A program made the position numbers and the translations under genes. A stretch of 64,000 nt of DNA from Anaerolinea thermophila (GTDB lineage: Bacteria > Chloroflexota > Anaerolineae > Anaerolineales > Anaerolineaceae), in contig NZ_DYHZ01000005.1 of NCBI RefSeq assembly GCF_020723905.1, positions 248,001 through 312,000 on the forward strand. Direction: 5' to 3'. A model generated the notes under the pieces. That model saw only the letters and a program-made list of their open reading frames with translations. It was not told where the DNA came from and did no database searches. Of the stretch, positions 34,535 to 42,853 are shown piece after piece (within the stretch, counting starts at the first letter, position 1; every line of letters begins with the position of its first letter).

Positions 34535-35923
34535 GTGAAACCTCAGCCCCAGGTCAGCATCATATTCCTGTATTCAGATCATCTGAATAAGCCCGCTTTT
34601 GAAAGCATTCGTCAAGAATTAGAGACTGACCGGCGTGCAATTCTTGAAAAACTTTCAGAGAAGTATTCCATCTGTTCTTATTGGGTTGTGTCTACCAATC
34701 AAGATCTTGCCCGTTTTGTGAGTTCATTCCAGTCTGAAGAAAGTGACATTGTCATCTTGCTATACCAGACACAGGTTGAAGAACTGCATGTGCAAGAACT
34801 CGTAGATGCTGTAGGTAATAAACCGCTTGTGGCATGGTGTTATCTTCCGTGGAAACGGGCGCCTAAACCGCTCTCTTACGAGGAATACCTCCGTGCTTCT
34901 GGAGCGGCTTCGATGTTTGTGGCATTTCATGAATTTCGTAAGCGATTTGTTCCTTATCTTCCCGTCTTTGGTGCAATTCAGGATACAGATTTATTACGAA
35001 AATTAGACTCTTTTGTACAGTCGGCAAGAGTCAGAAGCCAGTTACGCCATGCAAAAATCGCTGTCTTAGAACACGCTGGCATCCATACTGAAGAAATTTT
35101 CCAAACCATTCAATCTCTTGGAGTCAACCTGCAACGGATCCCTCTTTCTGAATACCAGGATGAAGTGGTAAAGGTTTCGAGTAAGGACATTGCTGAGTAT
35201 ATTCAGCAATTGAAAGAATATGTCCCAGATTTCATGGTGACAATTCCTACGTTACAACATGGAGCCAAATTATCCGTTGCATTAAACCGTCTGGCTTTGC
35301 AAAAGAACCTGGATGTTTTTGCCTTACCAGCGCATTCACCGGAAATTCGCCGGGTATTGAAAATTTGCCCGGGGCTTCCACCAGAATGGGGAGATAATCC
35401 TCACACCATTTACTTAACCACACTGGATCCTGGTGCAATCCTGGCGAGTTTATTGCTTCGTCTTGTGACCGGGCAAGTTGGTTTTTTGTTCAAAGCATGG
35501 TTTTGGGATAAAGCCAGAAACATCCTTGTGGGTGGACATACCGGACTTCAATACCCCAACATCAGCGCTCCTAAACTTTCTCTGGTCTGTGGAGATTATT
35601 ACTGTAACCGCGCTGATCCTGATGGGGGAGTTCAGTTAGAATTTATTGCAAGATCAGGAAGAGTAACCTTACTTCAGATGGAGCACCGTCCTGAGGGGTG
35701 GAAAGCCTTAATCACGTCTGGAATGTGTTTGGAAAGTGAGTTATGGGTAGAGGGACTACCACAGGCAGTAATCCGTCCTGACTGCACTATTGACCATTAT
35801 CTGGAAGTGGTTTCTGCGAAGGGGAGTGGAAGGAACTGGGTTATGGTTTATGGAAGCATCATGGAGGATTTGATTGCCCTCTTTGAACTGATGCAAATGC
35901 CGTTTGATATTATCCAGCAATAA
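34535..35923 (+). CDS. L-fucose/L-arabinose isomerase-fold protein
   Basis: A 462-residue cytoplasmic protein resembling the FucI/AraA superfamily in layout: an N-terminal alternating fold (IVILLYQTQVEELHVQEL, KPLVAWCYLP), a linker, a second domain (RHAKIAVLEHAGIHTEEIF) and a C-terminal block with KAWFWDKARNILVGGHTGLQ, like the metal-binding region of these isomerases. Whether the metal residues are complete is uncertain. The GTG start has GTGGAGG upstream. It follows the lipoprotein by 35 bases. A sugar isomerase or related enzyme is inferred, substrate unknown. Confidence 0.6.
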   Translation: MKPQPQVSIIFLYSDHLNKPAFESIRQELETDRRAILEKLSEKYSICSYWVVSTNQDLARFVSSFQSEESDIVILLYQTQVEELHVQELVDAVGNKPLVAWCYLPWKRAPKPLSYEEYLRASGAASMFVAFHEFRKRFVPYLPVFGAIQDTDLLRKLDSFVQSARVRSQLRHAKIAVLEHAGIHTEEIFQTIQSLGVNLQRIPLSEYQDEVVKVSSKDIAEYIQQLKEYVPDFMVTIPTLQHGAKLSVALNRLALQKNLDVFALPAHSPEIRRVLKICPGLPPEWGDNPHTIYLTTLDPGAILASLLLRLVTGQVGFLFKAWFWDKARNILVGGHTGLQYPNISAPKLSLVCGDYYCNRADPDGGVQLEFIARSGRVTLLQMEHRPEGWKALITSGMCLESELWVEGLPQAVIRPDCTIDHYLEVVSAKGSGRNWVMVYGSIMEDLIALFELMQMPFDIIQQ

Positions 35924-35956
35924 ATCGTGGGGTGATTCTGATTAAGTAATATACTA

Positions 35957-35992
35957 AACCTCTCTTACAGATACAAAAGAGAGGTTTTTTCT
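35957..35992 (+). terminator. Rho-independent terminator after the isomerase-fold gene
   Basis: Ten-base stem AACCTCTCTT/AAGAGAGGTT (35957-35966 with 35977-35986) followed by a T-rich tail. Confidence 0.9.
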
Positions 35993-36009
35993 TTTTTGGG
36001 TGATTGGGT

Positions 36010-36015
36010 TATAAT
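36010..36015 (+). promoter_or_regulatory. Candidate -10 box for the TatB-like gene
   Basis: TATAAT 45 bases before the ATG at 36061. No clear -35, because the region upstream is the T-tract of the preceding terminator. It makes an alternative TTG start at 36004 impossible, which supports ATG 36061. Confidence 0.4.
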
Positions 36016-36060
36016 CAGTCAGCGTATTCTGAAGCGACTAAAGGGATACCGTTTTGTCCT

Positions 36061-36549
36061 ATGCAAATTTTAAACATTGGTCCATTAGAACTGATCATTA
36101 TCTTCTTGATCATGTTTATATTACTTGGTCCTGAAGGGATGATCAAAACAGCAAGGCAAATTGGCACATGGATTCGCAAAGTCATCCAATCGCCCATTTG
36201 GCGAGACATCATGGGGTATTCTCAAGAAATTCGAGAGTTGCCTACCAAAATTGTTCGGGAAACTGGACTGGAAGAAGATCTGGAAGAGATACGGAAATCA
36301 ACTGAATTAACCGCCAAAGAACTGGAAAAAACAGTTAACGAAACTAACCGCGAGATAAATGAAACCATCAGAGAAACCGGAAAAGTAGAAGTAAACCTTG
36401 ACTTAAATCCCCCGGCAAAATCAGTGCCACTGGAACCATCGAGTACTCCGCAAAATATTCGTAAAGATGGCTCTGCTACTTCCTCTATTCCTGCAGTCCA
36501 GACCTATGATAAGTACAATCAAACGGACGATGATGAGGAAGAAGAGTAA
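36061..36549 (+). CDS. tatB: Sec-independent translocase protein, TatA/TatB family
   Basis: A 162-residue membrane component of the twin-arginine pathway, which exports folded proteins. One N-terminal transmembrane helix (IGPLELIIIFLIMFILLGPEG) with the family Gly-Pro pattern, an amphipathic helix after it, a long charged and coiled region, and an acidic tail. Length and tail fit TatB better than TatA. tatC lies tail to tail, with the two stop codons adjacent at 36549/36550, unusual for these partners. Confidence 0.82.
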   Translation: MQILNIGPLELIIIFLIMFILLGPEGMIKTARQIGTWIRKVIQSPIWRDIMGYSQEIRELPTKIVRETGLEEDLEEIRKSTELTAKELEKTVNETNREINETIRETGKVEVNLDLNPPAKSVPLEPSSTPQNIRKDGSATSSIPAVQTYDKYNQTDDDEEEE

Positions 36550-37245
36550 TCAAGCAAACTTGGCAAAGAGCACACTCAATAAATATAAAGCAAAAAGGGG
36601 AGCCATCAACAACCCCATATTAACCGGGTCAACGGTTGGGGTAATCATTGCAGCAATGACGGCAATGATTACCACTGCATAACGCCACTGCGCTAATAAC
36701 ATTTTTGAATTTACGATTTTGAATTTTGCCAGTACAAATACGATCAGAGGCGTTTCAAAACTCACCCCAATCCAGAACATTAAATTCGTTACAAAGTTAA
36801 TGTAGTTTGATAGCCGAATAAATGACTGTACCCCTAAAAAAGAAACTAAAAATGGAATTGCAGCAGGAAGCATTACGAAGTAAGCAAATGCTACTCCGGA
36901 GAGAAACAAAAACGAAGCAACCGGAATAACAGTGAACAGGATGCGTTTCTCACGGGGCAATAAACCCGGAACAATAAAAGCAAAAATCTGGTATAAGATA
37001 TAAGGAAGTGCCAGAATGAAACCGCTGAGCAAAGAAACCCGCATGAAGACACCGACATTCTCGGTCACTTCGATAGATACAACGTTTTTAATGCCACCAA
37101 TTGGACGTGCGAGAATCTCAATGGCGTATTGGGAAAACATGAAACTCAGAAACGTAGTGACGATCAGGGAAAAAAGGGCTTTGAGCAATCGACTACGGAG
37201 TTCGTTTACATGTTCCCAGATATCCATTTCTTTGCCAACGGTCAT
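36550..37245 (-). CDS. tatC: Sec-independent protein translocase TatC
   Basis: A 231-residue inner-membrane protein with six transmembrane helices. N-terminal WEHVNELRSRLLKALFSLI with the charged loop that binds the twin-arginine signal, FIVPGLLPREKR, FLSGVAFAYFVMLPAAIPFL, and the conserved Pro-rich APLFALYLLS. It is the signal-peptide receptor of the Tat pathway. Its stop is adjacent to that of tatB, so the two are transcribed convergently. Folded cofactor enzymes such as molybdenum hydroxylases are typical substrates, though none here shows a Tat signal. Confidence 0.94.
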   Translation of the reverse strand: MTVGKEMDIWEHVNELRSRLLKALFSLIVTTFLSFMFSQYAIEILARPIGGIKNVVSIEVTENVGVFMRVSLLSGFILALPYILYQIFAFIVPGLLPREKRILFTVIPVASFLFLSGVAFAYFVMLPAAIPFLVSFLGVQSFIRLSNYINFVTNLMFWIGVSFETPLIVFVLAKFKIVNSKMLLAQWRYAVVIIAVIAAMITPTVDPVNMGLLMAPLFALYLLSVLFAKFA

Positions 37246-37328
37246 ATACGCCCATCCTCTCTACTCAAAGTGGTTGTATTTTATCCCAAGATGAGGGCTT
37301 TGGTGAAGGAAATACCGGGAAGGTGGAC

Positions 37329-38351
37329 ATGGAAATTACAAGAGATGTTCTCACAAAACTTGCAGAAATAAATGCCGAATTTGTGATTGCCACAATCGTA
37401 GCCCATCAGGGATCAACTCCACGTTCCACTGGAACGAAAATGTTGGTCTTCCCAGATGGCAAGATTATGGGAACCATTGGTGGGGGAATGCTGGAAGCCA
37501 ATGTGATTAAACAAAGTCTCATCGCGTTGAAAGAAAGAAGAGGTGCTCTCCATGCCTACCAATTTACCGGAAAAGATGCCGCGTCAATGGATATGATCTG
37601 TGGGGGAGAAGTCACTGTAATGGTGACGTTTATCCCTTCACAGGCGAAAGATTTTATGGAAATCCAGCAAAAACTCAAAAATTGGGAAGAGAAAGGGGAA
37701 ACTTTTCTGGAAATAACTGGATTCCAGGAAAATGGAAATTGTCTGTTTGGGGGGATCAATCTTACGACAGGGGAGGAAATTGGATGGATTCCGGAAAAAG
37801 ATGTCTGGAGAGCAGAAGCCAGGACAACATTCATGCAGTTGGAGTGGGGCTACGTTTTTTCAGAATATCACCAGCCGGGGTTCACGGTTTATATTTTTGG
37901 TGCCGGGCATGTCGGTCAGTCTGTGGCTTTATTTGCCAAACCCGTCGGATTCCGTGTTGTAGTTGTTGACGATCGGGAAGAGTTTGCCAATCCTGACCGC
38001 TTCCCCCAGGCGGATGAAATTCTTGTTCTGCCTTCAATAACCGATGTTTTTCAAAACAGGACATTTAAAGCATCTGATTATATTGTGATTGTTACACGGG
38101 GACATTTGCAAGATTATCAGGTGCTGGAGCAGGCTTTACAAACTCACGCTGGTTATATTGGAATGATTGGTAGTCGCAGGAAAAATCAATTGATTTTTCA
38201 GACGCTTCGTGAAAAAGGTTTCCCGGAAGAAAAAATCCAGCGGGTACACGCTCCAATTGGATTGGCTATTGGGGCAGAGACCCCCGAAGAAATTGGAATC
38301 TCAATTCTTGCAGAGTTGATCCAATTTCGAGCAAACCAGCGGAACCGCTAA
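37329..38351 (+). CDS. XdhC/CoxI-family molybdenum cofactor insertion protein
   Basis: A 340-residue cytosolic protein that binds molybdenum cofactor and helps insert it into xanthine-dehydrogenase-type enzymes. The N-terminal XdhC_CoxI domain has VAHQGSTPRSTGTKMLV and GTIGGGMLEANVI, and the C-terminal Rossmann domain VYIFGAGHVGQSVALF and VIVTRGHLQDYQVLEQAL. I start at ATG 37329 with GGAAGG five bases upstream. Its partners in this window are the YqeC-MocA fusion at 7.3 kb and the hydroxylase at 61.6 kb, not neighbours. Its stop overlaps the convergent phosphatase by four bases. Confidence 0.9.
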   Translation: MEITRDVLTKLAEINAEFVIATIVAHQGSTPRSTGTKMLVFPDGKIMGTIGGGMLEANVIKQSLIALKERRGALHAYQFTGKDAASMDMICGGEVTVMVTFIPSQAKDFMEIQQKLKNWEEKGETFLEITGFQENGNCLFGGINLTTGEEIGWIPEKDVWRAEARTTFMQLEWGYVFSEYHQPGFTVYIFGAGHVGQSVALFAKPVGFRVVVVDDREEFANPDRFPQADEILVLPSITDVFQNRTFKASDYIVIVTRGHLQDYQVLEQALQTHAGYIGMIGSRRKNQLIFQTLREKGFPEEKIQRVHAPIGLAIGAETPEEIGISILAELIQFRANQRNR

Positions 38352-38935
38352 GAAACACGCCCGTTTGACTGAATGAGGTCATAATAACGATACAATTGCT
38401 GCAATTGAGGGGGCGTGATAAAAATAAATGGACGTACTGCCCTAATTGTAGCAATGGCTTCTTCTACATGCATGCCCTGGTGAATTAAGTACGCCGCTGC
38501 CATGGTTGGGGCTCTGCCAACACCAGCACCGCAGTGGATATATACTTTGCCGCCTTTTTGAATTATTCTCTGGATAAATTCAACACCCTGCCTTAATTGC
38601 TCTATAGAAGGGGCTTCATCATCAGGTGTGGGTAAATAGCAGTATTCTTCTGGAGCCAATCCAAGGGCTTGATCGTCCTTTTCTTCCCGCATATTGACAA
38701 CTGCATGAATTCCCTCGGTTTGAAGAAGACGCAAGCCCTGTTTTCGATATTGAGGTCCTACGTAAAGATTAGGGGTAATTTTTGAAAATTGTAAAAGGGG
38801 TACTCCCGTCAGGGCAGGTAATCCACGCCCGTAGAGCCATAAAAAAGTTACCCTTACCCCTTGCTCAGTTATTCTGCGGTAAATGATTTGTAGCGCTTTT
38901 CCAATCATTTCTTTATTAATTGTCTGACAATTCAT
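38348..38935 (-). CDS. Dual-specificity protein phosphatase
   Basis: A 195-residue member of the cysteine-based phosphatase superfamily. The P-loop VYIHCGAGVGRAPTMAAAYL carries the HCxxGxxR signature, and the general acid lies in the earlier LPTPDDEAPS segment. The N-terminal 60 residues are an extension without recognised domain. It could act on phosphotyrosine, phosphothreonine or a phospholipid or RNA 5' end. It shares no operon and overlaps the convergent XdhC gene by four bases. Confidence 0.85.
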   Translation of the reverse strand: MNCQTINKEMIGKALQIIYRRITEQGVRVTFLWLYGRGLPALTGVPLLQFSKITPNLYVGPQYRKQGLRLLQTEGIHAVVNMREEKDDQALGLAPEEYCYLPTPDDEAPSIEQLRQGVEFIQRIIQKGGKVYIHCGAGVGRAPTMAAAYLIHQGMHVEEAIATIRAVRPFIFITPPQLQQLYRYYDLIQSNGRVS

Positions 38936-39460
38936 AAAAGGTGTTTCATATCAAGTAGGGTGGGGGATACCCCTGGAAATCTTTTGAGCATATGCCCGAA
39001 CGGAATAAATGCATGAATTAATTATATCTTATGAGAATGGTTTGGCTAACCAAAAACAAGTAATGTCACTAAAATTTCGTGTAGATGATATTCTGTAGTC
39101 AGACGAATTATCGGCTATAAGAAAGTTTTGGCTTTTACACAACTTCCAGAGAATGCTCACAAACAAATCGGTGGTTAAGACATTTTTCCCAGGACACACA
39201 ATAATAAAGAGAATCCAGTTTTTATTTGAATGCGAAGATAGTTACTCTGTCCACTCTATAGAATATCATCCACGGATACGCAAATGATAAATATAAATGA
39301 CCTTTAATAAACGGAAAGATTTCGCATATGATCGACTTTCTCGCTTCTTCATTCTGTTTATGGTTTTTATGAGATTGTTAGAGACCTGTTTATAGTTTGT
39401 GATAATAATACTTATCGAAAACATTATTTTGACAAATGAAAAACCTACCCCCTCTCTTAT

Positions 39461-39476
39461 CCTGACGGTCAGTCAA
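39461..39476. promoter_or_regulatory. TetR-type palindrome candidate upstream of the MFS gene
   Basis: The minus strand reads TTGACTGACCGTCAGG, with TGAC-N5-GTCA symmetry that resembles operators of TetR regulators. It lies about 210 bases upstream of the ATG at 39685 and about 160 upstream of its promoter, farther than a usual operator. No TetR gene is adjacent. Confidence 0.3.
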
Positions 39477-39626
39477 ATAACGATAACTTATAAAATAATG
39501 ATCCAAAGTCTTTTTTAGATTTACCGCTGAAAAAGAGCAAGGTCGTATTAAACAGATTATTTCCAGTTCTCCCCTACCCTCTTGTAACCATGTTATTTTC
39601 TTCAAAATTTTAGGAAGAATATTCAC

Positions 39627-39654
39627 TGGACAGATTACTTAATCCCCCTAAAAT
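39627..39654 (+). promoter_or_regulatory. Promoter for the MFS transporter gene
   Basis: TGGACA (39627-39632), a 16-base spacer and TAAAAT (39649-39654), 31 bases before the ATG. Confidence 0.5.
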
Positions 39655-39684
39655 TATTTTCAGTTCTTTTTGTGAGGAGACTTT

Positions 39685-41034
39685 ATGGGAAAACACAAAC
39701 ATTCTGGACGAACCCTGTTTGCCCTGGGTTTAGGCTACCTGGTTGATCAAGGCGAAGGGCAATCTATGGGAGTTCTTTCCCCGATCATTCAAAGTATCTG
39801 GGGTATTTCTTTCCAGCAAATTGGCATTATGGAAACGCTGCGCAGTATAGCGCAAACGGTGAGCGCGCCTTTCTGGGGGTATGTATCTGATAAATTCTCT
39901 CGCAAGAAGGTTCTCATATTTGGAACAGGCGTCTGGGGAATCTGGACAGTTCTTGTTGGGCTGGTGCCCAATTTTTACAGCATGTTGATCATCAGAGCCA
40001 TTTCAGGCCTGGGGTTGGGTTGTCTGATGCCTGCAACCTTCTCCTTGTTAGGTGATCACTACCCTCAGAATCAACGGGGACGCGCTTTAGGTGTGATCGG
40101 CCTGGTGGGTTTGATGGGTACCGTGCTGGGAGTGCTGGCATTGGGGTTTGTTGCTTCTCCTGAACTCTGGAGGTGGGGTTTCATTGGTTTAGGACTGGCA
40201 AGTATTCTTTCAGGGATCCTGATCTGGTTGCTGGTGGAAGAGCCACCTCGCGGTTCTGCAGAACCTGAACTGGCAGGTCTGATCACACATGAAGACGAAA
40301 AACAATATTCGATTAACTGGAAAGATATGTTCAACACCCTGCGTATTCCTACCATCTGGGCGGCTATTTTGCAGGGAATTACCGGATCAATGCCATGGGT
40401 GGTCATGGGGATTTACTTCATCAACTGGATGGTGCGTGAACTGGGATATTCCAACGACATCTCTTTATCTGATCCTAAGGGAAGTGCGCCGTTAGTCTTT
40501 GCAGGTGTGGTGGTTAGCGCTGCTATCAGTAATCTTTTAGGCGGTTTTATTGGTGATTTTGCAGAAAAAATCAACCCGAAATACGGTCGTACAATCATCG
40601 GACAGTTTTCCGTGTTTATTGGCGTCCCGTTGATGTACATTCTGCTTACTCAAGCCAAAAACTGGAATTTTCTTCAGTTATTCGCGTTTGCGTCCTTTAC
40701 TGCTCTCCTGATTGGCTGGCCCGGAAGAGGCGCAAAGGAACCCATGATGCAGGCAGTGGTCCCTCCTGAGATGCGCTCCAGCGCATATTCCATTGTGAAC
40801 TTGATCGAAGGTGGTTTATCCGCGTTTGCCAGTTACATTGCCGGTTCTCTGGCAGATCAAATTGGATTAACTAATGCTCTCCTCTGGACCATCCCATTCC
40901 CCTGGGTTATTTGTGGAATACTTTTCACCATCTTCTATTTCACATATCCACGGGATGCAGAAAAAGTTCGACGAATGATGGAACAGCGGCGTGAAGAACT
41001 GCTCCTGAAGCATCAGGTAGTTTCGGGAGATTGA
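39685..41034 (+). CDS. Major facilitator superfamily transporter
   Basis: A 449-residue inner-membrane permease with about twelve transmembrane helices. The loop 2-3 motif GYVSDKFSRKKVLIFG is the MFS signature A, with ISGLGLGCLMPA in helix 4, and the second-half motif is GGFIGDFAEKINPKYGRTI. An extra cytosolic segment (EEPPRGSAEPELAGLITHED) separates the halves. Substrate cannot be told; a phosphorylated or organic anion is as likely as a drug. GAGGAG lies before the ATG. Its 3' end overlaps the convergent small membrane protein gene by 22 bases. Confidence 0.85.
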   Translation: MGKHKHSGRTLFALGLGYLVDQGEGQSMGVLSPIIQSIWGISFQQIGIMETLRSIAQTVSAPFWGYVSDKFSRKKVLIFGTGVWGIWTVLVGLVPNFYSMLIIRAISGLGLGCLMPATFSLLGDHYPQNQRGRALGVIGLVGLMGTVLGVLALGFVASPELWRWGFIGLGLASILSGILIWLLVEEPPRGSAEPELAGLITHEDEKQYSINWKDMFNTLRIPTIWAAILQGITGSMPWVVMGIYFINWMVRELGYSNDISLSDPKGSAPLVFAGVVVSAAISNLLGGFIGDFAEKINPKYGRTIIGQFSVFIGVPLMYILLTQAKNWNFLQLFAFASFTALLIGWPGRGAKEPMMQAVVPPEMRSSAYSIVNLIEGGLSAFASYIAGSLADQIGLTNALLWTIPFPWVICGILFTIFYFTYPRDAEKVRRMMEQRREELLLKHQVVSGD

Positions 41035-41420
41035 CAACGAGATAACCACCAGGCAATCATCAAAAGCAGCAGTCCTGCGCTGTCAAATAGAATAAATCGC
41101 AGGACTGTTTGTTTTACTGCTTGCATTTGAGGAGATAAGTCCAGAAAAAGAGTGGTTTCCCCTATCACCCCGATGGCTTGCATCAGTACACAGGCAAAAA
41201 GTAACATACGTTCTTTCTCTGGCTTCAGCATTGCCAGAAAATAGGGGACATTCCACATGATGAAGAGGATGCCCAGAGATTGAATGACTTTTTCTCCCAC
41301 TTCTCCGGTTAGCATAAAAGAAGAGAGGTAATCCTGAGGAAATATAAGAAATAAAACTGCTGCCTGGACATTCCAGAGGAATACCACGCTGATTAAGAAA
41401 CGTGCTGTAGCTTTTTTCAT
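41013..41420 (-). CDS. Four-helix membrane protein, unknown
   Basis: A 135-residue protein with four predicted transmembrane helices (residues about 6-28, 48-68, 70-93 and 105-128). The short loops are mildly charged. I do not recognise the family. It overlaps the 3' end of the convergent MFS gene. It could be an accessory to that transporter, but the opposite strand argues against an operon. Confidence 0.6.
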   Translation of the reverse strand: MKKATARFLISVVFLWNVQAAVLFLIFPQDYLSSFMLTGEVGEKVIQSLGILFIMWNVPYFLAMLKPEKERMLLFACVLMQAIGVIGETTLFLDLSPQMQAVKQTVLRFILFDSAGLLLLMIAWWLSRCQSPETT

Positions 41421-41471
41421 TCACTCTCCTGCATTCCCAGCAAAGTTGATTTTGCCATTAAAATTAACCTC

Positions 41472-41948
41472 ATGGAACATCAAAATCATCGTCATAAAAT
41501 CCTCTTTGTTTGCACGGGAAACATTTGTCGTTCGCCAATGGCAGAAGCCATTTTTCAACATCTGGTCAAGCACTCGGGTCTGGAAAGTCAGTTTGAGGTA
41601 GCCTCAGCCGCTACAACCTCCTGGGAAGTTGGCGAGCCGCCTCATCCGGGGACATTGTCAGTGTTGAAAAAACACGGGATTCCGATTAGCCCAACCAAAA
41701 GGGCAGTCAAAATCTCTCCACGGGATCTGGAATATTACGATTATATATTCGTCATGGATAGTGACAATGTTCGGGCATTAAAAGGCTACGAGAAAGTTCA
41801 GCGCCTGACAGATTTTGCTCCTTCGGGAAGTCCCCGGGATGTACCCGATCCATACTATACAGGAGATTTTGACGAGGTATATGAACTCATCTATGCTTCC
41901 TGTCAGAACTTGCTGAGGTTTTTTCAGCAAAAAATTTCTTCAACATGA
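41472..41948 (+). CDS. Low-molecular-weight protein-tyrosine-phosphatase family
   Basis: A 158-residue Cys-based phosphatase. The P-loop VCTGNICRSPMAE carries CxxxxxRS, and the general acid Asp is in DVPDPYYTGDFDEVYEL. Members also remove phosphate from protein-bound ribulosamine 5-phosphate. The next gene, a fructosamine-kinase homologue, overlaps it by four bases, which strengthens a role in protein deglycation. Arginine phosphatases of this family (YwlE) need a Thr at the P-loop; here the residue after Cys is Thr, so that activity is not excluded. Confidence 0.88.
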   Translation: MEHQNHRHKILFVCTGNICRSPMAEAIFQHLVKHSGLESQFEVASAATTSWEVGEPPHPGTLSVLKKHGIPISPTKRAVKISPRDLEYYDYIFVMDSDNVRALKGYEKVQRLTDFAPSGSPRDVPDPYYTGDFDEVYELIYASCQNLLRFFQQKISST

Positions 41949-42841
41949 GCGAAATTCCACGAGTTGTACAGGAAAGTTTGCTTAAGCACCTCGGATATCC
42001 CCCGGATACTCCCATTCGGTCCACATCCGTTTCGGGAGGATGTATTCATCGTGGAATGCACATTGTCATTGAAAACCAGGAATTCTTTCTGAAATGGAAT
42101 TGCAGTTCTTTAGCCAGCGCTTTCTCATCCGAAGCCGATGGACTTACCCGTTTGTCTCAAAAAGGTGCAATCAAAACCCCTGAAGTGATTGCTTTGGGAA
42201 AACCTGAAAAGTCAGGTGGTTGTGGATTTCTTTTGTTGGAGTGGATTTTCGTATCCCCCTCACCTGCTATGAGTGCATTCCAAACCTTTGGTGAGCAACT
42301 TGCTTCTCACCATTTAAAAACTGAAGCGAAACCTTTTGGATTGGAAATAGATAATTTTATTGGCAGTACTCCACAACAAAATTGTCCTCACATGAACTGG
42401 GTGGAATTTTTCCGTTCCAGGCGGTTAAACCGCCAGTATGAGTTAGCCGCTAAAAACCATTTGCTAACTGAAACCAGACGAAAGCGTCTGCAAAAACTGA
42501 TTGACCACCTTGACAAATGGCTTCCTGCTGATCCGCCCGCCAGTTTGCTTCATGGAGATTTATGGATAGGAAATGTGCTTTTTGATCGGAAGGGCGTCCC
42601 GGTTCTCATCGATCCCGCGGTGTACTATGGAGATAGAGAAGCAGACCTGGCTTTTACAGAGTTGTTTCATGGTTTTCCGCCAGTTTTCTACCAGGCATAT
42701 CAGAGTGTTTATCCCCTGGATCCAGAATACAGAGAGCGGAGAGACCTCTACAACCTTTACCATTTGTTGAATCATCTGAATATTTTTGGCGAAAGTTATG
42801 GCCCTGCGGTTGACCGGGTCTTAATGAAATATGTAGGTTAG
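41945..42841 (+). CDS. Fructosamine/ketosamine-3-kinase family protein
   Basis: A 298-residue kinase of the aminoglycoside-phosphotransferase fold that phosphorylates ribulosamines and related adducts on glycated protein lysines; the products then decompose and free the amine. Motifs: SVSGGCIHRGMHI, FLKWNC, LLEWIF, LLHGDLWIGNVLF with catalytic Asp, and IDPAVYYGDREADLAFT. It overlaps the upstream LMW-phosphatase gene by four bases (ATGA). This gene pair is known in other bacteria. Bacterial homologues prefer ribulosamines and erythrulosamines. Confidence 0.88.
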   Translation: MSEIPRVVQESLLKHLGYPPDTPIRSTSVSGGCIHRGMHIVIENQEFFLKWNCSSLASAFSSEADGLTRLSQKGAIKTPEVIALGKPEKSGGCGFLLLEWIFVSPSPAMSAFQTFGEQLASHHLKTEAKPFGLEIDNFIGSTPQQNCPHMNWVEFFRSRRLNRQYELAAKNHLLTETRRKRLQKLIDHLDKWLPADPPASLLHGDLWIGNVLFDRKGVPVLIDPAVYYGDREADLAFTELFHGFPPVFYQAYQSVYPLDPEYRERRDLYNLYHLLNHLNIFGESYGPAVDRVLMKYVG

Positions 42842-42853
42842 GAGAACATCTGC

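Larger units (their letters stand above)
38936..39684. other. AT-rich intergenic gap of about 750 bases
   Basis: The largest non-coding stretch of the window, visibly richer in A and T than either side. It contains a short hairpin GGGG-ATA-CCCC at 38963-38973, a TGAC-N5-GTCA type palindrome at 39461-39476, and a promoter for the MFS gene at its end. A 78-residue minus-strand frame (39390-39626) and a 44-codon frame (39153-39287) show no family resemblance or ribosome site, and I do not call them genes. No tRNA or known RNA family is evident by eye. Confidence 0.6.

Noticed and set aside
36004-36060. Longer N-terminus for the TatB-like protein (TTG start at 36004)
   Set aside because: It would place the start upstream of the -10 box at 36010 and remove the typical TatA/B N-terminus.
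38963-38973. GGGG-ATA-CCCC hairpin as a terminator
   Set aside because: Four base pairs and no T-tract; too weak to call.
39153-39287. 44-codon plus-strand frame in the same gap
   Set aside because: Very short, weak ribosome site, no recognisable motif.
39390-39626. 78-codon minus-strand frame in the AT-rich gap
   Set aside because: No ribosome site, no family resemblance, and AT-driven composition (many Ile, Tyr, Lys).
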